DNA from: Physcia stellaris | Taxonomy: Eukaryota > Ascomycota > Lecanoromycetes > Caliciales > Physciaceae | Direction: 5' to 3' | Assembly: GCA_018902385.1 (NCBI GenBank) | Contig: JABSSW010000053.1 | Location: 248,001-312,000, forward strand | DNA length: 64,000 nucleotides | Part shown: positions 51,381 through 63,522 of the stretch, piece by piece | Layout of the letters: each line of letters starts with the position of its first letter | Numbering within the stretch: position 1 is the first letter of the stretch | The notes under the pieces: model-generated | Told to the model about the DNA's origin: nothing | Seen by the model: the letters and a program-made list of their open reading frames with translations, nothing else | The model's database searches: none | Program-made: the position numbers and the translations under genes

Positions 51381-53571
51381 TCACTTCCTCCAAATAGTGC
51401 CAACACTGTTGAGGACCATTGAATCAGAATGACCCCAGAAGCCAGCCAATACCCAGCCACTTCTGCTGTCCGGTGGCCCCTGCTCAACAATCTCGAGCCC
51501 AGTAGGCGGTGAGACTTTTGCTTGACCATACTGCTTCCAGCCAGTCAATTCTTGGCCCGAAGCATCCAATACGACTAGCGCTGACAGGCGACCTGAGCCT
51601 GGTACATGTTCAATTCGGACTTTCGCGGCTTTGCTATATCCGAAGTCTGCCAGTGGTTGCGACCAATACAGGTGATTCTTGTTCGATGTTCCAGCCACGC
51701 GATGAACCCCGTCCGGTCTTGGTGAGCTGCTAGAGTCGCGAGAAGTGCTGAAGCCGATACCTGACAGGTGGCCGTGATTGCGCTTCGAGCGGTTCTCTCG
51801 ACCAAACACACCTAGCCAGTTGATGGATCGGTCTTCATGCGCGTGTAGACGCAATTTGCTGATATGCTCCGGGTGGCTTGCGTCCTTTGCAGAGTCTAAT
51901 GTACAGAATAGGGAGTCTTTGTCCTTTCCAAACCAAGAGTGCCGTGGCGCGATGTGATCCCCGACCAAAGGTGTGAAGTCAAGGTCTTCATCTCGGGCCC
52001 AGCGCCCTATTTTACCGACTTCTTCTGATGAAAGCAGGCCGTAATTGGTATCTCGTCGGACCAGATCTGCTTGCTCGCGGATTGTAAGGCCATGCGATCG
52101 GACCGGCATGCGTTTTTTGAGCTCGCCTGGCCACATGTATGGTTCTTTTCTTGGCTGGCCGTTCTCATCTAACCCAGCGAGGGATGGATCTGTGACCAGC
52201 GACTTTGTAATCTCGGTGATTTGGGTCATTCCTTTGCGTGCGAGTACACGCGCATCGTTAAGTCCTCTTGGCGTCAACTGGACAGGATTAGGTATATCCT
52301 GGCTGGGCTCTCGCTCACGATACTGCTCGGTATACTTCATTATGTCTGATAGCTCGGCCCAGATATTCTTGTAAACCACAAAGGCGTTGAACAAGTCTTG
52401 GGTATATAAAGAGCAGAGATCGTAATCTAGGATGGCGAATTTGTCATCGTCAGGGTTCCTTGCGTTGGCTTCATTGAAGCTTCGTAGACTTGTGTACCTG
52501 GTAAGAACTGCGGAGGTCCGCTGGGCGCATGTCTGAACGAGGTGCGGAAACCGAGTCGCAACATCTACGACTGTTTGCAGATCCCATTTGTCTTCCGGCG
52601 GCTTTATGTCTCCTCCACCAGACCAACTAACAGAAATTGTGGTCTCGGTATCATCCCACACATCGCTCTTGAGCCTATCAACTGCACTGTGTGTGCCTAC
52701 TGACAGTCCTGGAGCGGCTGGGACTGCGATCTCGGCCTCAGCGGCAGCTTTGACGGCGGATATTTTAGACTTGTCATTAACCTTGATGCTGACGATGGCA
52801 CTGAACTCGCCACCTTCAGTGAAGCCGCTGATGAAGCAGTCGCCGAAGACCTCTGTGAACTTGCTATTCGGTAAATCATTGATGGGGTTGAAAGTCATCT
52901 TATCAGCGACTGGAGATGTCTCGTTTGTCACTTTGACCGTGACGATATAATTGAGGTCCGATTGGTTGACTTTGTTCTCGTTGACGATCGATGTGCTACC
53001 AGCTCCTTTCACAGTTCCGTACTTGATGGAGGCAGAAGAGGAGATATTTAGCGCTTCAACAATATCTGACATATTGTCCACCAAGCGCGAGGAGTATGTA
53101 ACAATCTGAACAATGTTTCTGCTCGGGGAGTCAATTGCGCCGGCTGAACTGATGTCGATGGGACGTTAAGTAAATTCGGTCCGATGGTAATGTTCGGCAT
53201 TGACTTCGCAGAATGTGCGCTATCCGGTCTTTGCAGATCCTCATGGTGTTCTCTGGCATCTGACGCAATGGCATCCGACCGCAGCGACTCGTTGCTGCTC
53301 TTGTATCCTAGATTTTTGTCATGGGGTGACACTGCTGTAGAGGCTGATAAATGCCGTAGTGAGCTTGGGTTTCCAATGGAACGTCGCCTTCCTGCAACAT
53401 TTGTGCGGCTCTGTCTAGCAGGCTCGATGAGGACTGCGTTTTCGATACATATTTCTTGCGTGTATGAGTTGAACCTGATGCATGATCAGCCTTAGTGGTC
53501 AAAGCAGAAATGTGCAAGACTGACCCTTGGCCAATTCTCATAGCATTCGTATACGGTGCCAGAGAAGACAT
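51381..53571 (-). CDS. MACPF-like fungal protein, 694 aa
   Basis: Three exons: 53,571-53,525, 53,474-53,205 and 53,148-51,381. They total 2,085 nt, exactly 694 codons plus stop. Introns of 50 bp (GTCAGT donor, CATCAG acceptor) and 56 bp (GTCAAT donor, CTTAAC branch, CATCAG acceptor) bridge the frame changes. The start MSSLAPYTNAMRIGQGFNSY matches the opening I know from a family of fungal perforin-like proteins. Residues 16-105 are a variable low-complexity linker. Residues about 120-240 contain VTYSSRLVDNMSDI and FGDCFISGF.EGGEF (207-221), resembling the MACPF signature (F/Y-G-x-H...GG). A helical middle follows, and the C-terminal part (GFWGHSDSMVLNSVGTIW) recalls jacalin-like repeats. There is no signal peptide, so it would act in the cytosol or leave by another route. 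Membrane-pore activity is inference. No defect is seen. Confidence 0.6.
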
Positions 53572-54852
53572 GCCGGAGCCTCCTGATGAGCCTCCTGATT
53601 TCCTTGCACCGTTCGCCAGGTTGTATATTTGCAGATAATGGTCAATTCTAAGATTTAATTGAGTCAAAGAACATAGGAGTGGCCTGCATGTCAGGATACA
53701 GAATAGGAAGATAGTGAAGCAAAAGAAAGCACCCCATGTGAGAAAGCCCTCTGGTTCTTATACAAAGCTGATGCCTCGAGGAGTATAGGTAATGTTGTGG
53801 TGTTACTCCGGCTAGTAGTCACGAGTCATAGTTCAGCCCTGTCAGCATCCAAATTTAGCGTCCCAGGAGCGCGGAAGCAAGGCTTTACACCGGCAAAATC
53901 CTGGAGAAAGCGGAGTCCATTGGCTGTGAAGGCATGAACGGCTGACGGCAGCGGGTTGAGGCATGAGTACGAAGGTCAGCAACCGGCCGGTGAAACGAGC
54001 AACAGCTCGCTGCTTACGCTGGTCGACAGAGGTTGAACCTTCCATAGCCGAGGGTGAGCGGTTGATTCGAAGTTTAAGAAACATGCCACTTTCAGCGGTT
54101 ATGAGATTGACCACCATCAGTCACACTTACGAGCTTGCGCGATAATGCCGGGCTGCTACACTCTACGTTATGCTTGTAGCGCGCGCATCCAAAGCCTGGT
54201 TTCACCACTGCGACAGCCAACAATCGCATGATTTCTCCGAAGTCACCCCTTCGACTGCTGCGGAAGCAGTTTCCCCGGTGGAAGCAAGTTTCATCTCCCG
54301 ACACAGCCATGAACATGATGTATGATTAGTGAGCTGTGGGTTCAGCCGCACGAGAAGGATTCCTTATTTTTGCAAGCAGCCAAGGAGCAACAGCAGTAGA
54401 GAGCCTTGTTAAGTGCACCGCCTGCTTCAACCCGGAAGGAGCACTGGATCGTAGTCGAGTGAGTAAATACGGAAGCAAGGTGAACGCCTAGCAATTGCTG
54501 GGTTGTCAAAGCTTCTATCACACTGGCGATCCAGCGTCTATGGCGATGCGTGAAAATCGAGGGACACTGTTAAACGCGAAGCTAGCCAGTGGTCACAGAG
54601 CTTAAACGCGAAGCTAGCCAATGATCACAGAGCGAAAAACTGACGTCAGCGCCAACGCGTGTGATTTGATTGAAAAGATCAGACCGAAGATCCCGAACGA
54701 AATCTAAGTGTGTATCACTCACTCGGTTACTACACGTACTCAAGACAGCGAATTCCTCCCGCTGAGATCACGTTGCATTGAATTCTGAATGCGCGAAATT
54801 TTCTAAAGATCTCTGTGAGCTGCTTACAAAATTGTTATGCTCCCATTTCCTC
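53572..54852. other. Intergenic DNA up to the edge of AT-rich block 2, with a 32-bp tandem duplication
   Basis: This stretch holds the promoter of the MACPF-like gene. A 32-bp unit beginning TTAAACGCGAAGCTAGCCA and ending CACAGAGC is present twice in tandem at 54,570-54,601 and 54,602-54,633 with two differences. No gene is recognised. Normal composition continues to 54,852. Confidence 0.55.
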
Positions 54853-56985
54853 CGCATCCAATTAGTGAAATTTAGCGTGTTTTCACGCGATTTATTCTTT
54901 CTCACTTCAATCATCATTATTTCATCAAATTTACGTGTATATGTGTATAATTCAATGAAAAAATTCGATAAAATATAAACATTCAATAATTGAAATATGA
55001 TTACATTCGAAATTTATTTGAAATCATCGATATATTTTCAAATGTTTCGAAACGTTTTCAAATTTTTCTATTGATCAAAACATTCGTATAATCATTTTTT
55101 CGAATCATGATAATTCTTGAAACATTCATGTGATACGCATAAAATCATTTTACATGTCATACAATAATCAAACGTTTTACGATTCGAACAATGTTGTATG
55201 TTGATTTTTTTGAAAATAAATGTTTGACGTTTTCGAAATTTAATGTGAAAATTGATCGAACAATTACATTACACATAATACGTCGATTTGACACATTTTG
55301 ACGATTGATATATGATATTTGAAATTCGTAAAAATTCATCAATCAATTTCTGAATAAATACACGTCGATTTCGATGATCGAGATTTTTTTGTGATTAATA
55401 ATGATTTCAAACAATGTATGCATTCGTATTGATCGAATTCATCATGTATTCGATTATTCGTTTCGTTCATTTGAATTGTTCGAATCGTAATATCGTCAAT
55501 GCATTTCGAAATTGATTTGCACGATTCATATGATTTATATGAAAATTGTATTGCATTGCAATAATAAACTGTTTGACGACGATTTTATTGAAATCGTTTC
55601 GAAAAAACATATCGATCGTGAATCGAATTTTTCGTGATGTTTGTTCGTTTGTTTGTGAAATATATGCAATAATAACAAATGAAATCACGTGATCACGTTC
55701 GAAATTTTTTTAAACGAAACAATTGATCAAATCGTTTACAATTTGATGTATTCATTATTTTAAAATCAATTGTGATTTCATTGCAACAATTATTTTTTTC
55801 AATTTCAATGATATGTCAAATGCATTGTCTCGTACGATGTTACAAATATCGACATTGAAAATCAAAAAAATTTTGACGAAATGAAAATTCGTAAAAAAAT
55901 TGTCGATAAAACAAACGAATTAATAATAACGTAAATTGCGTGTAATTCGTTCGCAAAAAATATATATTGTTTTTTTCGTAAATGAGAAATTAATTTTCAT
56001 AACAATGATTTCAATAATGTTTTTTTTACGTTTTCGAATCGTTTTTGAAAATATATCGATCGTGATATCGTTTTTGTGATATTCGAAATTATCGCGAAAT
56101 TTTCACATTATGAAATCGTGTAAAATGTTTTTATCATTGATCAAAACGTATAAAACGAAATTTTTCTCTGTTGATTTGTGTGATAAACGAAATTTGTTAT
56201 TCATACGATCGTGAAATTCGATTGCGAATTCGTCAATTGCAAAATGATTTTCAAAATTAATAAACGAAAATAATCGAAATTTGAAAATATTTAAAACGTT
56301 TTTGACTTTTCAAAATCATGATATATTGTTGTATGACATTTGTTGATTAAACTCAACGTTTAAATAATGTTCAATAATTTGATATCGATCGCGATTAAAT
56401 GATAAATTGTGAAAATGTTTTCGAAATCAAAATGATTGAATTGTTGCGTTATTTGCAAAATGTTGAATCATAAAAATGCGTATAACAATTTATTGACGTA
56501 ATTTCATCATAATGAATGTATTTCAATTGATTTTTAAAATTTAAATCGTTTAATTGATGTGATAAAACAATAAATCGAATATCGATTGCAAAAAAAACAA
56601 AAACAATTGAACGAATTTTCAAGACGTTATATAAACGTGATTCAGTTGAAATGATCGATAAATAAATGTAATAAAAAATGTATAATCAAATTCAAACGTT
56701 TGAATGATTTTTTTTTGTTTCAATACAATGAAACGTCGTTTTTTCGATTTCGAAATGAAAACGTTTGCATCGACGCGTGTTTTTTTTCTTTTTTTGCACG
56801 ATGATTAGTTCAAATATTGATTCAACAAATGACATGTTGTTTATATGATGTAATAAATTCGATTCAAACGATTCAAACGACGTCGCAATGATCAAAATAG
56901 ACGTATTATTGATAAAATACTAATGATTGCAAATGAGAAAAAAAAATCACGAAATAAACACGTTAAATTTCACTAATTGAATGCG
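54853..56985. mobile_element. TIR DNA element, 2,133 bp, non-coding remnant
   Basis: Left end CGCATCCAATTAGTGAAATT is mirrored at the right end (reverse complement CGCATTCAATTAGTGAAATT). The inverted repeats extend over about 53 bp with differences mainly of the C-to-T type. The interior is AT-rich and encodes nothing recognisable, so either the transposase has been erased or this was a non-autonomous element. A second left end is at 9,994. The target-site duplication is not clear because the right flank is also repeat. Superfamily unknown. Confidence 0.8.
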
Positions 56986-57177
56986 AAAAAAATCGATTCG
57001 TTACGCATTTTCGATTATATTTTTTTCATCATTAACGTAATCGCTTTGTTTCGATTGAGATAAATTTGAACAAATCATGCATCGATTTTCGATAAAAAAT
57101 GTCGAATGCGTGTTTTGATCGTTATTTTATTCTATTTTCACGCGTTTTGTTCATGATTCAAGATGCAAAAATTCTAA

Positions 57178-59220
57178 CATTCATTCTAACGATATCGATG
57201 CATCGGTATCGCAAATTTTGATGAGTGAAGTTAGGATTAACTAGTTTCGATATCGATGAAATGCTGTTCCAGCGATACCGATGCGAGTTCTCGATGAATA
57301 CTTGACATATCGCAAATTTGAAAGCAGTTCTGAAATCACCTTAAAAAAACGCATCTTTTTCACATATATTATGTCTCGATCGGGTTAGTGGTTAATTTTT
57401 TAAAAAATTTTCAAGCAAGTTTTTCGAAAATTTCGATCAAGTCCCGAGATCCTTGCGGTACCGGTGCTGTTTCTCGATGAATATTTGACGTATCGTAAAT
57501 CTGAAACCAGTTTTGAAATCTACAAGAAAAATTGAATAAAAAAGTGGTGAGGTTGAGCCGGATCGGGCTAGCGGCTAATTTGTTACGAATTTTTCGAATT
57601 TTGATAACTCGAAAATTCGATTAAGTTTCGAGATTCTTGCGGTACCGGTGCTGTTTCTCGATGAATATTTGACGTATCGTAATTCTGAAACCAGTTTTGA
57701 AATCTACGTAAAAAATGAAAATAAAAAGTGATATTGTTGAGCCGGATTGGGTTAGCGGCTGATTTTCTACGAATTTTTGAAATTTTCGTATCTCGAGAAT
57801 TCGACTAAGTTCAGATAAAACATCGATACCGAAGCCGTTTCTCGACGAATATTTGACGTATCGAAAATGTGAAATCAATTTTGAAATCTACGTAAAAAAC
57901 GAAAATAAAAAGTGATAAGATTGAGTTCGATCGAATTGACGACTGATTTTTCACGAATTTTTGAAGTTTTGTATCTCGAAAATTCGACTATGTTTCGATA
58001 AAACATCGATACCGAAGCCGTTTCTCAATGAATATTTGACGTATTGAAAATGTAAAATCAGTTTTGAAATCTACGTGAAAAATAAAAATAAAAATTGATA
58101 TTGTTGAATCGAATTGAGTTAGCAATCGATTTTTTACAAATTTTTGAAATTTTGTATTTCGAGAATTGATCGATATCGAAATTCTTTCTTAACGAATATG
58201 TGACGTATCGAAAATCTGAAATCAGATTTGAAATTATAATAAAAAATGACATCATTTTTACATGAATTAAGTTTCAATTGAATTAACGATTGATGTTACA
58301 CGAATTTTTGAATTTTTGTATCTTGAAAATTCGATTACATTTCGATAATTCATCGACATTGAAATCGATTTTCGTTCAATATGTGTCGTATCGAAAAAAC
58401 AAAATTAATTTTAAAATCGACGTAAAAAAGAAAAATCAAAAATGATAAAATTGAATCGAATCAAATTGACGATTGATTTTTTACGAATTTTTGAATTTTT
58501 GTGTTTCGAAATTTCGATTTAATTTCGAAATTTCGTTAAAAATAAAATCGTTTTTCGATGCACATTACATGTGTTGAAAATTTGAAATTATTTCGAAAAT
58601 TTACGTGAAAAAATTCAATAAAAAACTGACAAAATTGAATCGTTATAAATGAACAGTTGATTGTATACGAATTTTTAAAATGTTAATTTTTCGAAAATTT
58701 CAACAAAATTTCGAAATATTTCTAAAAAATTCAAATTGTTTTTCGATGAATAATTGATATATCGATAATTTGAAATCAATTTTGAAATTCACGTAAAACA
58801 CGAAAATTAAACATGTGAAAATTAAATCGAATTAATTTATCGATTAAATTTTCAAAAATACGTCAATATCGAAACGATTTTTTTGTAAAATATTTCACGT
58901 ATTAAATATATAAAATTTACTCTAAAATTTACAATAAATATAAATAAAAAACAATAAAATCAAATCGAATCGAAATAACGATTATTTTGTTTCGAAATGT
59001 TTCGTTATATTGAAATTCGAAATTTATCGAAAATTCGATAAAAGTTTCACATATAAAAAATTTGAAATTAAATTTATTATTTGTTTTATCTATATTGTAA
59101 TCATTGTATTCAAAATTTCGTATAAATAATAATAAAAATAATTTTTCAAATATCAACGAATATTTGTATTCGTTAAATGATGTAAATTTTGATGTGATTA
59201 ACGATTAATTTTAAAAAATT
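57178..59220. repeat. Satellite array, about 182-bp monomers, decaying rightwards
   Basis: Monomers share a core with GAATATTTGACGTATCG and TGAAA.CAGTTTTGAAATCTACG, then TTGAGCCGGATCGGGTTAGC and TTTTTACGAATTTTTGAAATTT. The motif recurs at about 57,466, 57,648, 57,831 and 58,014 (spacing about 182-183 bp). Copies become progressively more AT-rich towards 59.2 kb. The array starts with a header related to those at 59,279, 60,788 and 62,156. Confidence 0.85.
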
Positions 59221-59278
59221 TTTCAATGATATTGTATAAAGTTTTCGATATAAAAAATTCGATTATAATTGTAAATTT

Positions 59279-59890
59279 AACATTCATTCTAACGATAGTC
59301 GATATCGATTATCAATTGATTTTGATGAGTGAAATTAGAATTAACTAGATTCACTATCAACAAAAAAAAGTTTTGTTGATAGTGAATCGAGTTCTCAATG
59401 AATAATGTTCGTATCAAATATCTGAAACCAGATCTGAAATCTACGCAGAGTTTCGAACAAGATACACATACATTATGACTCGATCGGATTAGCGCTTGAT
59501 TTTTTAAAATTTTCGAAATTTTTTTTGAAACGAATAGTTCTAAATCTCGAACTTTTGTTGATAGTGAATCTAGTTTGACGTCAATATTACATGTATGAAA
59601 AATCTAAAATTAGATCTGAAATTTACGCAAAATTTCAAACAAGATACACATATATTATGACTCGATCGGGTTAGCGTCTGATTTTTTACGAATTTTTCAA
59701 TTTTTGTATCTCGAAAGTTCGACTAAGTTTCGATAAAACATCGATATCGAAGTCGTTTCTCGACGAATATTTGACATATTGAAAATGTAAAACAACTTTT
59801 GAAATCTGCGAAAAAAATCGAAATGAAAAATGATAAGATTGAGTTCGATCGAATTAATGATTGATTTTTTAGAAATTTTTGAAATTTTGT
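59279..59890. repeat. Mutated satellite header plus about two and a half monomers
   Basis: Opens with the same header as 60,788 (palindrome, then hairpin) but in mutated form, followed by partial monomers. It is the best mutated partner for comparison with the clean headers. Confidence 0.85.
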
Positions 59891-59897
59891 ATTTCAT

Positions 59898-60263
59898 CAT
59901 ATTGTTGAATGAATTCAGATTGAAATAACTTTCGTCGAATTTAAAAGTTTTCGACATTTCAAAAAAATTTTCAGTCATTTCGATTATTTCGTCATATCAA
60001 GCGCAATTTTCAAGATGAAATCATAATTTTGTTTATAAAAATGTTTTTTTACATTTGATTCACAATTTAAATTTGATTATCATATTGTTGAATGAATTCA
60101 AATTGAGATGATTTTCGTCGAATTTAGAAATTTTCGACATTTCAAAAAATTTTTCAGTCATTTTCATTATTTCGTCATATCAAGCGCAATTTTCAAGATG
60201 AAATCATAATTTCGTTTATGAAAATGTTTTTTTACATTTGATTCACAATTTAAATTTGATTAT
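59898..60263. repeat. Tandem duplication of a 183-bp unit
   Basis: Two copies (59,898-60,080 and 60,081-60,263) starting CATATTGTTGAATGAATTCA and ending AATTTAAATTTGATTAT, highly similar. The sequence is unrelated to the satellite monomer but the period is the same. Confidence 0.85.
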
Positions 60264-60410
60264 AATATATTGTACATTCAATGTTGAAAGATATTTCATT
60301 GCGCAATATTGCGACATTCAAAATTCATTCAAATGATGTTTTTTCAGATTTTCAAATTAACAAAAACAAATAACAATTATTTGCAATCATAACATAATTC
60401 GATCAATGAG

Positions 60411-60498
60411 AATTTCGACATTGCGACACGCGTGTAATTTAAATTTTTAAATTTTGTTTTAAAAATTTAAATTACACGCGTGTCGCAATGTCGAAATT
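60411..60498. repeat. Perfect 41-bp inverted repeat with 6-nt spacer
   Basis: Left arm 60,411-60,451 (AATTTCGACATTGCGACACG...) and right arm 60,458-60,498 are exact reverse complements, with TTTTGT between. Eleven more bases on each side also pair with two mismatches. It can form a long hairpin or cruciform, or be the relic of two inverted insertions. Confidence 0.9.
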
Positions 60499-60787
60499 TT
60501 CATTAATCGCATATTTTTGTTTATGTTTACATTTTTGTATTTTTTTCAAAATGATTTAATCAAACAATCAAATTGTTTTTTTATGTTTGAAAATTTTTCA
60601 CAAATTATTTGTTGCAACAATCGTAATATCAAATTCAACGATCGCAATATTTATTTTTTTGCAACATTTTTTTATCAAAACAAGTTTGCAAAATTTACAT
60701 CAATGTTTATAATGATCGACAAAATTTTACAAATTTTTTTTTACATTCAAACAATCATTTGTTTCAACAATCGCAATATCAAATTCT

Positions 60788-62155
60788 AACATCCACTCTA
60801 ACGGTAGTCGATATCGACTATCAACTGATTTTGGTGAGTGGGGTTAGGGTTAACTAGATCCACTATCAACAAAAAAAAGTTTTGTTGGTAGTGGATCGAG
60901 TTCTCAATGAATAATGCTCGTATCAAAAATCTAAAACCAGATCTGAAATCTACGCAAAATTTCCAACAAGATACACATACATCATGACTCAATCGGGTTA
61001 GCGTCTGATTTTTTAAAAATTTTCGAAACTTTTTTTGAAACGAAAAGTTTCAAGTCCCGAACTTTTGTTGGTAGTGGATCTGGTTTGACGTCAATATTAC
61101 ACGTATCAAAAATCTAAAACCAGATCTGAAATCTACGCAAAAATTGCAACAAGATACGCATACATTATGACTCGATCGGGTTAGCGCCTGATTTTTTAAA
61201 AATTTTCGAAACTTTTTTTTGAAACGAAAAGTTCTAAGTCCCGAATTTTTGTTGGTAGTGGATCTAGTTTGACGTCAATATTACACGTATCAAAAATCTA
61301 AAACCAGATCTGAAATCAACGCAAAAATTCGCACAAGATACACATACATTATGTCTCGATTGGGTTAGCGCCTGATTTTTTAAAAATTTTCGAATCTTTT
61401 TTTGAAACGAAAATTTCTAAGTCCCGAATTTTCGTTGGTAGTGAATCTAGTTTCGAGTCAATATTACACGTATGAAAAATCTGAGACCAGATTTGAAATC
61501 AGCGTGAAATTTCGCACAAAATACACATACATCATGTCTCGATCGGGTTAGCGCTTGATTTTTTAAAAATTTTCGAACGATTTCTTCGACGAGAATTTCT
61601 AAGTCCCGAATTTTCGTTGATAGTGAATCTAGTTTGACGTCAATATTACACGTATGAAAAATCTGAGACCGGTTTTGAAATCAACGCAAAATTTCCGACA
61701 AAATACACATACATTATGTCTCAATCGGGCTAGCGCCTGATTTTTTAAAAATTTTCGAAAATCTTTTTGAATCGAAATTTTCAAAGTCCCGAACTTTCGT
61801 TGATAGTGGATCTAGTTTCGAGTCAATATTACACGTATGAAAAATCTGAAATCAGATTTGGAATTAACGTGAAATTTCGCACAAAATACACATACATTAT
61901 GTCTCGATCGGGTTAGCGCTTGATTTTTTAAAAATTTTCGAACGAAAATTTCGACGAAAATTTCTAAGTCTCGAACTTTCGTTGGTAGTGGATCTAGTTT
62001 GACGTCAATATTACACGTATGAAAAATCAAAAATCAGATTTGAAATCAACGTGAAATTTTGCACAAAATACATATACATTATGTCTCGATCGGGTTAACG
62101 ACTATTTTTTTACGAATTTTTCAAATTTTTATATCGTGAAATTTCGACTAAGTCT
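60788..62155. repeat. Higher-order satellite repeat, unit 1 (1,368 bp)
   Basis: The unit has a header of about 130 bp and then about 182-bp monomers whose junction motif (TAGTG.ATCTAGTTT) recurs at about 61,253, 61,437, 61,619, 61,802 and 61,984. The header holds the 16-bp palindrome TAGTCGATATCGACTA, a telomere-like GGGGTTAGGGTTA, and a hairpin whose 18-bp arms start GATCCACTATCAAC (one mismatch). The sequence is only lightly mutated. Confidence 0.9.
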
Positions 62156-63522
62156 AACATCCACTCTAACGGTAGTCGATATCGACTACCAACTGATTTT
62201 GGTGAGTGGGGTTAGGGTTAACTAGATTCACTATCAACAAAAAAAAGTTTTGTTGGTAGTGAATCGAGTTCTCAATGAAAAATGCTCGTATCAAAAATCT
62301 GAAATCAGATTTGAAATCAACGCAAAATTTTCAACAAGATACACATACATTATGACTCGATCGGGTTAGCGCCTGATTTTTTAAAAATTTTCGAAACCTT
62401 TTTTGAAACGAATAGTTCTAAGTTCCGAACTTTTGTTGGTAGTGGATCTAGTTTGACGTCAATATTACATGTATGAAAAATCTGAAACCAGATCTGAAAT
62501 CAACGCAAAAATTCGCACAATATACACATACATTATATCTCGATTGGGTTAGCGCCTGATTTTTTAAAAATTTTCGAAACTTTTTTTGAAACGAAAATTT
62601 CTAAGTCCCGAACTTTCGTTGGTAGTGGATCTAGTTTGACGTCAATATTACACGTATGAAAAATCTGAAACCAGTTTTGAAATCAACGCAAAATTTCGCA
62701 CAAAATACACATACATTATGTCTCGATTGGGTTAGCGCCTGATTTTTTAAAAATTTTCGAAACTTTTTTTGAAACGAAAATTTCTAAGTCCCGAATTTTC
62801 GTTGGTAGTGAATCTAGTTTCGAGTCAATATTACACGTATGAAAAATCTGAGACCAGATTTGAAATCAGCGTGAAATTTCGCACAAAATACACATACATT
62901 ATGTCTCGATCGGGTTAGCGCTTGATTTTTTAAAAATTTTCGAACGATTTTTTCGACGAAAATTTCTAAGTCCCGAATTTTCGTTGATAGTGAATCTAGT
63001 TTGACGTCAATATTACACGTATGAAAAATCTGAGACCGGTTTTGAAATCAACGCAAAATTTCCGACAAAATACACATACATTATGTCTCAATCGGGCTAG
63101 CGCCTGATTTTTTAAAAATTTTCGAAAATCTTTTTGAATCGAAATTTTCAAAGTCCCGAACTTTCGTTGATAGTGGATCTAGTTTCGAGTCAATATTACA
63201 CGTATGAAAAATCTGAAATCAGATTTGGAATTAACGTGAAATTTCGCACAAAATACACATACATTATGTCTCGATCGGGCTAGCGCTTGACTTTTTAAAA
63301 ATTTTCGAACGAAAATTTCGACGAAAATTTCTAAGTCTCGAACTTTCGTTGGTAGTGGATCTAGTTTGACGTCAATATTACACGTATGAAAAATCAAAAA
63401 TCAGATTTGAAATCAACGTGAAATTTTGCACAAAATACATATACATTATGTCTCGATCGGGTTAGCGACTATTTTTTTACGAATTTTTCAAATTTTTATA
63501 TCGTGAAATTTCGATTAAGTCT
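62156..63522. repeat. Higher-order satellite repeat, unit 2 (1,367 bp)
   Basis: Near-identical second copy of the preceding 1,368-bp unit in direct orientation, with the same order of monomers. For example, the monomers at 61,812-62,030 and 63,179-63,397 differ at only a few positions. Confidence 0.9.

Noticed and set aside
53048-53332. Frame change near 53,150 as a defect in the MACPF-like gene
   Set aside because: A 56-bp intron with a CTTAAC branch site joins the two frames exactly, and the total exon length is a whole number of codons.
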